Source: an uncultured Bacteroidales bacterium | GTDB lineage: Bacteria > Bacteroidota > Bacteroidia > Bacteroidales > Muribaculaceae | DNA length: 6,588 nt | Assembly: GCA_947175585.1 (NCBI GenBank) | Contig: CAMWNL010000103.1 | Location: 1-6,588, forward strand | Direction: 5' to 3' | Shown: positions 1-6,203 of the stretch, in pieces | Layout: the number at the start of each line of letters is the position of its first letter | How positions within the stretch are numbered: position 1 is the first letter of the stretch | Program-made: the position numbers and the translations under genes | The notes under the pieces: model-generated | Databases searched by the model: none | Seen by the model: the letters and a program-made list of their open reading frames with translations, nothing else | What the model was told of the DNA's origin: nothing

Positions 1-1335
1 GTGTATATCTGAATCATCTGTTGTTCTCAACTCGCCACCCTTATTATATGCACTCAGCTTACTCGGTTGGTAGACAGCACGGAAAGCGAGACCGGTGACA
101 AAGCGCGAATCCGAGCTACCGGGACTTTGAACGTTCTCATCGGGATAACCGACAATCAGCGTGCGATCATATTGCGTGCCTGCGAGCGATTGCGCGATTT
201 CGCCGGAAAAGTAGGATCCGACCGCCCAACGGGAGTCGGTTGATGTCAATTTTTCCAATTCATTTCCGACATTGAATGTCCGGGATTCACCAAACCACTT
301 ACTAAGAATTTCCGGCGAAACATTGCCCTCCTTGAGGAGGGTGTGAGGCTCGATAACATAGTTGGTCGGCACTTTATTGCCGGTCCATGTCTCGACGCCG
401 GCCCACTTTATAGTCCCAAGATCATCTTCGCTACTCCAGGAGACCGGAATAGCTGTCGTGGTCTTAGTCAGCAGATATGATGGCTCGGTCATGAAGTTGA
501 CAGGAGCTATATGGGTGATATGCACCTTGGCACCGGTGACGGCTACATTATATAAGAGTTCGTTTTTATTATCGTTTTCTTGCTTATACATCAGGTCAAC
601 CCTGGCGCAGAGGCGCTGAATAGTCGTTTCGCCTTGGTAGACAAATTTACCATCGACTTCCTTTTTAGTCAGAGTAGAAGCGCCGACATGACGATCTTGG
701 CCGTCAATCTTAATAACTCCGGCCCGGTCGGCATCATAGGCCGTAGTCATCACGAAGCGGTCATAGTCAGCCGCCGAAAAAGATGCTGCCGGTCTGGACA
801 CCGAAGCTTCGACAATATGACGGCGGAGGTAGGCGAGAGTCGGGATGTCGGCCATCACACCGGCGTTGGCAACAGTGATAAAGCTGACGCTGGCATCGGG
901 AGCCAGAAGCTCAGACTCATCAAGTCCGGTGGCGGAGAGAGGTATGGTGATGGTGTACTTGGCTTCCATCGGATAAGTGTCGGTCTTGATTGTAGCCGTG
1001 TCGGTGTACATAAAGACCTTGACAGGCTTAATGTTATCGGCGCCGTCGGGGTTGATGCCGTTAGCGTTATAGAAGAAGAAATTGAGATCGTGGAGGGAGT
1101 TTTCATTCAGGATACCGTCTTCACGACCGTTGCCGTCCTCACCGCCCTCAGGATTGGCGCGAGACACACTTTCGCTCAACGGCATGTGGATGACGATTGT
1201 TATCTCACCATCCTCTTTGTCGGTCACACCGGGCACTACACCATAAGGCCCGTTGTCGCAGCCGGTGAGTAAAATCACCGGCGCCGACAGGAGCATGCCG
1301 CTCAGACACCTGAATATGTTGCTTTTAATTGACAT
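1..1335 (-). CDS. FimA/Mfa-like fimbrial lipoprotein, probable accessory or tip subunit (3' end outside window)
   Basis: Translating from ATG 1335 gives 445 codons with no stop down to base 1, so the C-terminus lies outside. The start gives a lipoprotein signal with lipobox Leu-Thr-Gly-Cys26. Ser-Arg-Ala at 58-60 (in ESVSRANPE) is placed as in the shaft, so Arg-specific maturation is likely; a Gly/Glu/Asp-rich stretch (61-74) follows. Family-like segments: LHDLNFFFYNANG (81-93), RFVMTTAYDAD (193-203), TIQRLCARVDLMY (238-250), THIAPVNFMTEPSYLL (274-289), TNYVIEPHTLLK (324-335), TLIVGYPDEN (392-401) and GLAFRAVYQPS (414-424). These match the order seen in FimA/Mfa pilins, for example the RLCARVD segment against VERGVAKV in the shaft and GYPDEN against PYENT. 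Position after the anchor gene with a 34-nt gap suggests a minor, adaptor or tip protein (Mfa3/Mfa4-like role); the exact role cannot be settled without the C-terminus. Confidence 0.85.
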   Translation of the reverse strand, partial: MSIKSNIFRCLSGMLLSAPVILLTGCDNGPYGVVPGVTDKEDGEITIVIHMPLSESVSRANPEGGEDGNGREDGILNENSLHDLNFFFYNANGINPDGADNIKPVKVFMYTDTATIKTDTYPMEAKYTITIPLSATGLDESELLAPDASVSFITVANAGVMADIPTLAYLRRHIVEASVSRPAASFSAADYDRFVMTTAYDADRAGVIKIDGQDRHVGASTLTKKEVDGKFVYQGETTIQRLCARVDLMYKQENDNKNELLYNVAVTGAKVHITHIAPVNFMTEPSYLLTKTTTAIPVSWSSEDDLGTIKWAGVETWTGNKVPTNYVIEPHTLLKEGNVSPEILSKWFGESRTFNVGNELEKLTSTDSRWAVGSYFSGEIAQSLAGTQYDRTLIVGYPDENVQSPGSSDSRFVTGLAFRAVYQPSKLSAYNKGGELRTTDDSDIH

Positions 1336-1369
1336 TTCTATTTTAAAGTCGATAGATAAATTCTAATTC

Positions 1370-2641
1370 TCATCGACCGAAGTCGACATTCTGGATGCGC
1401 TTGCTCCATGAGAGCACGTGGATCTCCATCGCAACCCATTTATCACCCTGCAGGAAGAAGTCGAGGTGATAGTCGTGCTCGCGGTCAAGATACTCCTGAT
1501 GAGAGTAGTTCTGAATAGCATAGGCGTCACGGCCCATTGACAGATAGTGGGGGAGATTGAGGTCAACCACAGTCTTGCCTGTCAGACGGTCGCGTATTAA
1601 CAGACGCGCGTTGGAGGCGTCGGAGTTTTCGTCGTTGAGCATAAGACGGTTGAACATCATGTTGTAATGAGCCTGACGCTCGGCGACTCCGGTGTCAGCG
1701 TCGTCTTCGGCGCGAGAAGCCGGCATCCGGGGATTTTCAATTTCGGTAGTGCCGTCGTCATTGAGACGGACAGTCCAGCTCGCGTAGGGTGAATAGCTGA
1801 GCAGATGATGGTTGTTGACGTTGTTGGCATGGTCGACGCAGCAGTTGGCGTCTTCTATAGTGACGTCGAAATGATCGGCGGATATTTCCTTCTTGTATTG
1901 TTCATCTGTCTGATGGAGACCGATAGTGAGATGCTTTGTGTCACGGATAAGCGACACGGTGGCGTAAGTCGCCTTTTCGTGCTCTACCACAACGCGGTGT
2001 TCGGCTGCCGGATAGGCTGCAAACCTACGGGGAGTGCGGTCGACGGGAGGCACTGCGGCGTTATCGACGGGATCGTGAGCCACCACGGTGAGAGTGTGCC
2101 AGAAGATGTCGAGCGGCTGAGAAGCGCTGACAGGATATAGAGGAGTGCCCTGTTCATTCTGTCCCCCGGGCTCAAGGGCATGATCGAGTGAAACAATAAG
2201 GTTATTTTCGTGGTCGCCGGGAGAAGCGCTGACACGATATTTGGCGCCGTCAGTGGCGAGTGCTGCATCCCAGTCTTTGTTGAGAGCGATAGCCTGCAGA
2301 CGGTAGCTCTGACCGGCCGGCACCTCGTCGGTGGTGAAATGGATGTTGAATCCATGCTCGGCGAGAGGCGATGACATGTCATCGTTGCTGACTGAACGTG
2401 AGGCGACCAAGCGTCCTTCGCCGTCGAACACATAGAGCTGGACATGACCGACATGGTCATTGAACAGGTCAGCGCTGATTCCGTTGGTCTGGACGGTATT
2501 GTAATCATAGACGAAGCGCACATAAAGTCCTTCCGGACAATCGGGACGATCATCGTGCATCGCATTACAAGCGGTCATAGCCAGAGAAACGGCAGCCAAA
2601 GAAATGAATCGCACAGCAAAGTGCCTGATAGAACAAATCAT
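1370..2641 (-). CDS. FimB/Mfa2-family (DUF1812) fimbrial anchor lipoprotein
   Basis: A 423-residue protein starting at ATG 2641; this start gives basic residues Arg6 and Arg11, a hydrophobic stretch, and lipobox Met-Thr-Ala-Cys25. The mature N-terminus has the family-typical DRPDCPEGLYVRFVYDYN (31-48), followed by ADLFNDHVGHVQLYVFD (57-73). The second half has DVTIEDANCCVDHANN (259-274), RLLIRDRLTGKTVVDLNLP (346-364) and YSHQEYLDREHDYHLDFF (379-396), all characteristic of the Mfa2/FimB anchor family. Such proteins stay lipid-tethered at the outer membrane, hold the fimbria base and limit its length. No Arg cleavage site occurs near the N-terminus, as expected for an uncleaved anchor, but an Ala-Ser-Arg-Ala-Glu motif sits internally at 308-312. 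The C-terminus (HVLSWSKRIQNVDF plus Gly-Arg) nearly copies that of the shaft subunit. Cysteines at 35, 267 and 268 might form a disulfide. Confidence 0.93.
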   Translation of the reverse strand: MICSIRHFAVRFISLAAVSLAMTACNAMHDDRPDCPEGLYVRFVYDYNTVQTNGISADLFNDHVGHVQLYVFDGEGRLVASRSVSNDDMSSPLAEHGFNIHFTTDEVPAGQSYRLQAIALNKDWDAALATDGAKYRVSASPGDHENNLIVSLDHALEPGGQNEQGTPLYPVSASQPLDIFWHTLTVVAHDPVDNAAVPPVDRTPRRFAAYPAAEHRVVVEHEKATYATVSLIRDTKHLTIGLHQTDEQYKKEISADHFDVTIEDANCCVDHANNVNNHHLLSYSPYASWTVRLNDDGTTEIENPRMPASRAEDDADTGVAERQAHYNMMFNRLMLNDENSDASNARLLIRDRLTGKTVVDLNLPHYLSMGRDAYAIQNYSHQEYLDREHDYHLDFFLQGDKWVAMEIHVLSWSKRIQNVDFGR

Positions 2642-2672
2642 TAGATTTTTTAAATTATAGATTGGTTATTGC

Positions 2673-2710
2673 AGGAGAGAAATAAAAAAGAAGAGAGGAG
2701 AATGAAAAAA
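2673..2710 (-). other. Pyrimidine-rich mRNA tract upstream of the anchor gene
   Basis: On the plus strand 36 of 38 bases are purines (exceptions at 2684 and 2703), so the transcript here is almost pure C and U, lying between the hairpin and the anchor start. At its upstream end, AATGA (2715-2711) and TCATT (2705-2701) form a weak inverted repeat around T5. A C/U-rich unstructured tract could bind Rho or an RNA-binding protein, but nothing in the sequence proves this. Confidence 0.4.
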
Positions 2711-2726
2711 TCATTATGGGATAAAT

Positions 2727-2766
2727 CGGCACAGGAGGCGAAACACGAGGCCGCGCCTCCCTGCCG
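2727..2766 (-). terminator. Strong intercistronic hairpin (attenuator or mRNA 3'-end stabiliser candidate)
   Basis: Read on the minus strand, the outer arms CGGCA (2766-2762) and TGCCG (2731-2727) pair, then one G-U pair with a one-base bulge, then a perfect 7-bp stem of GGAGGCG (2760-2754) with CGCCTCC (2740-2734) around a 13-nt loop. That is 12 Watson-Crick pairs plus one wobble, mostly G-C, starting 29 nt after the shaft stop codon. There is no U-run directly after the stem; the nearest T6 lies about 16 nt further on (2710-2705), so a classical intrinsic terminator is not supported. A transcription attenuator or a barrier that protects the upstream shaft mRNA from 3' exonucleases fits better. 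The 'terminator' type is the nearest available label. Confidence 0.55.
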
Positions 2767-2795
2767 CTGATATTTATCGGTTAGATATGGATTGA

Positions 2796-4679
2796 TTAGA
2801 ATTCAACATTCTGCACTCGCTTAGCCCAAGAGAGGATATGGAGTTCAACGCCGATATACTTCTTGATATCGTTGTTGTCGTCTGAGGTCTTAATTGTAAG
2901 ATTAGACGGAACAGGAGAACCGAGCTGCTTGAAGCTCTTGATATTGAGCTCGTACCAGTTGTTACGGACGAGACCATAACGACCGAGATAATCATTTGTA
3001 CGCTGCTCGCTTTCCGGGCCGTAAGCTGAATTTACATTCATCTGAGAGGTGGTGCCGTTAGCAGTCCAGGGAGTAGTCGCGTCACCGAAATGCATGATAG
3101 GGATTTCGTAGTAGCTCTTACCGCCTACATATTTCTTGATTTCGTAGTTGGCATTGATACGATCAAGAAGCATTTGTGCATCCCCATCAATAGCTGCTTT
3201 AAATTTGTCATAGCTGATCTCGTCAAAATACTTATTAAATATATTGGCTAATTTCGGATCTTTCTGAAGACCAATAGAGTTAGCAGTGATTACACCTGTT
3301 GTTGGATCCGGTTCAGTGAAACCGATATAAACCAAATCAGCGATATTGTCAGATTCATCAAACGCTGGTGCATTTTCCTTAACGGCAGCTTTCATCGCAT
3401 CCTGAATAGCGGGTTGAGCTACGAGGAAAGCGTGGGCACGGGAAGCTACTTCAAACTGAGTTTTGTAAATTACATGACTGTTATCGTTGAGGATATACAG
3501 ATTGCCGTCACCACCTGTCAATGTAAATGTAACTTCAAGAAGTAAAAGAGTGGTGTTGGCATAGTTCATATTCGCAACCGGGAATGTGTTTTCGTAAGGA
3601 TAGAAAGTAGCGTTTTTAACCGATACGAATTCGCCGCTCGTATTATGTTGAGTCAATTCACTGTCATAGTTAGGATCGACACACCAGTAAGTGCGGTAGC
3701 GATTAGGTTTATTCTGATGCAAGGGATCATAAAGAGCCGGCATTGAATTTTCGCCGACCATGCGGTAATTAGATGAATTTCCGGCTTTTAAATCCCATTT
3801 CAGACCGTTAACATTACGGACCACATAGCTCTGATCATTAACATTGCCAAGAGCAACCTTAATCTCGGTTTTAATACCGCTATTACCCTGCCAGTCATCG
3901 CCATCCTCATTATCAGGATTATAAGAAGTGAGTCCTTCAAACTTAACAGCATCTGCTGTAGTTGTAACCTTGGCGACACCACGCTCTACATAGATACAGC
4001 CGGCCTTATTGTCTTTAGCTTCCTGTAAAGTAGAATAGATTGCATTTTTAGCCTGACCGAGTGGTACAAGGGTTCTTATCGTCCCTCCATTCAATGTGGG
4101 GTTATAGCCGCCACCTGATTGAGTTGAAAGAGGAGCGTTTGTCATAAAAATACATTTTTTTCCTCCTAATGTATTTACGAAAGGAGTACTTACAATCTTT
4201 TCGAGATATGTGCTGAATGTTTCCAACTCACCCGGAAGTGGGAGGTTATCAGGTCTGTTGAGTACAACCAATGCCCACAGATAGTCTTCGCTTCCGACTT
4301 CTTTTACCTGACCGGCGGTAAGTTGAGATGCAGTAATCTGATCATCATCCTCAGGTGTGTTTGAAAAATTAGGAGTGAGGGTAACTGCTTCTACAAATTT
4401 TGCCGTTCCTTCCGCAGCGTTAGAAGTTCCGGTCGCAAAAATGTAAAGCTGTGCATTTGCAACATTGTATTCCCATGCCTCGCCGTCATTGAAGTCAACG
4501 TTACCGTTTTCGGCGCGAGAGGCTGTGAGTTCCTGTGGCAGATTGAGCTGGAGCGCAATGTAGCCGCCTTCTAAGATTTCGCCATTGCCGATAGAACCGG
4601 CATTGTTAGGCTCGTCATTGGAGCACGATGCCATAAGGCAGAGGGAGAGTGCTCCAACCATTGTCTTGAAATGTTTCAT
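2796..4679 (-). CDS. Mfa1-family major fimbrillin (fimbria shaft subunit), lipoprotein precursor
   Basis: A 627-residue pilin, somewhat longer than the roughly 560 residues of P. gingivalis Mfa1. The start at ATG 4679 gives a lipoprotein signal with lipobox Met-Ala-Ser-Cys19. An LTASRAENG stretch places Ser-Arg-Ala at 54-56, the position where FimA/Mfa1-type pilins are matured by an Arg-specific protease, which exposes the groove for strand exchange. Family-like segments follow: YNVANAQLYIFATG (71-84), CIYVERGVAKV (228-238), FYPYENTFPV (359-368), and RYGLVRNNWYELNIKSF (567-583) with a Gly-Ser-Pro-Val-Pro after it. The protein ends in HILSWAKRVQNVEF, the likely donor-strand region. It should pass the outer membrane as a lipoprotein and polymerise on the cell surface. 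The anchor gene lies directly downstream across a 154-nt gap. The interior of the gene is clearly more AT-rich than its ends and neighbours, hinting at diversification. Family call is firm; ligand or host target is unknown. Confidence 0.93.
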   Translation of the reverse strand: MKHFKTMVGALSLCLMASCSNDEPNNAGSIGNGEILEGGYIALQLNLPQELTASRAENGNVDFNDGEAWEYNVANAQLYIFATGTSNAAEGTAKFVEAVTLTPNFSNTPEDDDQITASQLTAGQVKEVGSEDYLWALVVLNRPDNLPLPGELETFSTYLEKIVSTPFVNTLGGKKCIFMTNAPLSTQSGGGYNPTLNGGTIRTLVPLGQAKNAIYSTLQEAKDNKAGCIYVERGVAKVTTTADAVKFEGLTSYNPDNEDGDDWQGNSGIKTEIKVALGNVNDQSYVVRNVNGLKWDLKAGNSSNYRMVGENSMPALYDPLHQNKPNRYRTYWCVDPNYDSELTQHNTSGEFVSVKNATFYPYENTFPVANMNYANTTLLLLEVTFTLTGGDGNLYILNDNSHVIYKTQFEVASRAHAFLVAQPAIQDAMKAAVKENAPAFDESDNIADLVYIGFTEPDPTTGVITANSIGLQKDPKLANIFNKYFDEISYDKFKAAIDGDAQMLLDRINANYEIKKYVGGKSYYEIPIMHFGDATTPWTANGTTSQMNVNSAYGPESEQRTNDYLGRYGLVRNNWYELNIKSFKQLGSPVPSNLTIKTSDDNNDIKKYIGVELHILSWAKRVQNVEF

Positions 4680-4715
4680 TGATTAAGTTGATTAATTGAG
4701 TATTTAATTGATTAA
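4679..4715. repeat. Three TTGATTAA copies in the major fimbrillin leader
   Basis: The 43-nt gap before the major fimbrillin gene is almost entirely A/T. It holds three exact plus-strand copies of TTGATTAA (4679-4686, 4688-4695, 4708-4715), reading TTAATCAA in the mRNA; the first overlaps the start codon by one base. The second copy overlaps a TTAATTGA (4692-4699), which recurs at 4704-4711. No Shine-Dalgarno sequence is visible, as is usual in Bacteroidota, where unstructured A-rich leaders favour initiation. Whether the copies bind anything is unknown, and low complexity may explain them. Confidence 0.5.
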
Positions 4716-4722
4716 TATATTG

Positions 4723-6192
4723 TCACTTTAATAATTCTAAGTTTTTACGGGCGGCAGGGAGAGAGCCGGCAAGCTCGAAATAACGGGCAGCCTCGTCGTA
4801 GTCGCCTTGACGTGTGGCGAGAATACCGCGCAGGTTGTCAGCCTCAGGTGAATCACCGGCCTTGTCGAGAAGAGGTCGGGCGGCGTCATATTCGCCACGG
4901 GCAATCAAAGCCGCAGCGGCATTGAGGTTGGCGGTGGGATCGTCGGGATAATGCTTTAGAGCGATTTCGATGACCCGGTTGAACTCGTCACTGCCTTCGG
5001 GATAGAGGCGAGCTACGCGAAACATCTGGTTGAGCGACATTTTCTCGGGAGTCGAGAGTATGACCTCGGCCAGTTCCTCGTCGTCAAGACTCTTGAGGCG
5101 AGTGCTGATGGCGAAGGTCGTAGCACGCAATCTCGGGAACCACTCGGGCAAAATCTTTGTGCGGTAGAGAGTAGCGAAGCGAGGACTCGTGCGTAACTCG
5201 GTTTCCTTGGCGTCATAGTCACCGGGAGAGTAGGCCGGACGGTCGATCAACTCAAGGAGATCGGCGCGCTGCTGCTCTGTGATTTCCTTACTATCGACTA
5301 CCTGCTGACGGAACTCACCCCAGTTTTCGGGGACGGCCGAGTAGGTCGCCTTGTCTTTAGGCAGATGATAGCGTTCAGCGAGATATTCGGCGAGAGAACG
5401 GCTTCGGCCCGAGGCGAGCATGTCGTTGTGGAGATAGGGAGACTCGGGAGAAGCGTAACCGCAGACGCTTATGCCGGCGATCTCAACGTGGGGGTCAGTG
5501 AGAGCATAGGCGACAGAGTCGTCGATGACAGCGAGCTGGGCGCGGTTGTCAATGCGCTGACCGTTGCGGCAGACATAGGGCTCGGCATGAAGTTCGGTGC
5601 GGTCTACCTCAAACTGAACTCGTGCCCTACCCTCATGGATGCTGACGGGGAGCTCTGTAACCGCCGGAGTAATCATGGCGGTCTGCATCTGGTGATATGG
5701 ATTTTCGAAGAGGGGGATCAATGGAGTGACGGTGTTGGCGATGTCAACGCCGCAACCACATGAGTCTATTACGAATGCGATGGCGCTCCGCTGACGGTCA
5801 AAGCTACTGTCGATAGCGACACGAGTGCTGTAGCCGACTGTCTGTGAGTGGCCGTTCTTGCGCTCGACTTCATTGATTATGTCATGTGAGCGCATGGCAT
5901 CGAAGCCGTTGAGCGCACCTCGCTGATAGCTGAGATGCATCTTGCGGCCGTTGATGAGGACTGAGGGGAGTGTCATCGACATTGTGCCGTCGGTCATCAC
6001 CACCGGTGTGATAAAAATCTGATTGTTGGATTTTAGTTCGAGCGAGTCAAGGATTAAGTCTGCGCTGACTGTGAGGCTATGGCCGTCGGCATGAACGCTG
6101 ACATGGTCTGTGGTTACAGACTGAGCAGATGACTGGAAGAAGACGGGCGCCGCGATGCCAAGTGAAATAATTGTCTTTGTAAGCGTATTCAT
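4723..6192 (-). CDS. DUF3868-type secreted protein with OmpA-like domain and TPR-like C-terminus
   Basis: A 489-residue protein starting at ATG 6192, the only start that keeps a full signal peptide (Lys6, hydrophobic residues 8-19, likely type I cleavage after Ser-Ser-Ala23). Residues ~25-180 form a beta-rich N-terminal region resembling DUF3868, including 'NNQIFITPV' and a Cys-Gly-Cys at 145-147. Residues ~190-365 look OmpA-C-like: a VQFEVDRTEL strand, Asn-Arg at 216-217, a GYASPE motif at 245-250, and a region rich in Arg, Ala and Leu (261-274) corresponding to the helix after it. Residues ~385-489 contain TPR-like helical pairs such as ANLNAAAALIARGEYDAARP and GDYDEAARYFELAG. The protein is probably periplasmic or associated with the outer membrane; the OmpA-like part suggests peptidoglycan or envelope contact and the TPR part a protein partner. 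It sits between the DUF3575 gene and the major fimbrillin, consistent with an assembly or envelope-docking factor. Function is inferred from context; the DUF3868 name is from recognition, not a search. Confidence 0.85.
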   Translation of the reverse strand: MNTLTKTIISLGIAAPVFFQSSAQSVTTDHVSVHADGHSLTVSADLILDSLELKSNNQIFITPVVMTDGTMSMTLPSVLINGRKMHLSYQRGALNGFDAMRSHDIINEVERKNGHSQTVGYSTRVAIDSSFDRQRSAIAFVIDSCGCGVDIANTVTPLIPLFENPYHQMQTAMITPAVTELPVSIHEGRARVQFEVDRTELHAEPYVCRNGQRIDNRAQLAVIDDSVAYALTDPHVEIAGISVCGYASPESPYLHNDMLASGRSRSLAEYLAERYHLPKDKATYSAVPENWGEFRQQVVDSKEITEQQRADLLELIDRPAYSPGDYDAKETELRTSPRFATLYRTKILPEWFPRLRATTFAISTRLKSLDDEELAEVILSTPEKMSLNQMFRVARLYPEGSDEFNRVIEIALKHYPDDPTANLNAAAALIARGEYDAARPLLDKAGDSPEADNLRGILATRQGDYDEAARYFELAGSLPAARKNLELLK

Positions 6193-6203
6193 GACTCGTT
6201 ATA

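Larger units (their letters stand above)
2642..2795. other. Intercistronic region between shaft and anchor genes
   Basis: This 154-nt stretch is the longest non-coding part of the window. In mRNA order it holds a 29-nt A/T-rich spacer after the shaft stop codon, a strong GC-rich hairpin (2766-2727), a small AATGA/TCATT inverted repeat, a pyrimidine-rich tract (2710-2673), and an A/T-rich leader just before the anchor start without a Shine-Dalgarno sequence. I saw no convincing Bacteroides-type promoter (TAnnTTTG with an upstream TTTG) and no small ORF worth calling. Confidence 0.7.

Noticed and set aside
580..1272. 230-codon plus-strand open frame opposite the third pilin
   Set aside because: Its codons are exactly in register with the sense codons of the minus-strand gene, so a stop would need TTA, CTA or TCA in the sense strand, which are rare there. 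The product has no recognisable domain and the sense frame has clear pilin motifs.
1805..2140. 111-codon plus-strand open frame opposite the anchor gene
   Set aside because: Also codon-aligned with the minus-strand gene and without recognisable features; a shadow of the anchor gene.
1984..2565. 193-codon minus-strand frame shifted inside the anchor gene
   Set aside because: Low-complexity Ser/Thr/Pro-rich product in an alternative frame; the DUF1812 frame is complete and explains the region.
2642..2726. Internal Bacteroides-type promoter before the anchor gene
   Set aside because: I found A/T-rich patches such as TATAATTTAA but no TAnnTTTG with a correctly spaced upstream TTTG.
2727..2766. 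Canonical intrinsic terminator ending the operon after the shaft gene
   Set aside because: No U-run directly follows the stem, and the anchor and third pilin downstream have no visible promoter of their own, so read-through is expected.
3435..3447. Second Ser-Arg-Ala (413-415) in the shaft as another maturation site
   Set aside because: It lies inside a VASRAHAFLV beta-strand-like segment far from the N-terminus and is probably buried.
5365..5763. 132-codon plus-strand open frame opposite the OmpA-like region
   Set aside because: Codon-aligned shadow of the DUF3868-type gene; no signal peptide, motif or separate leader.
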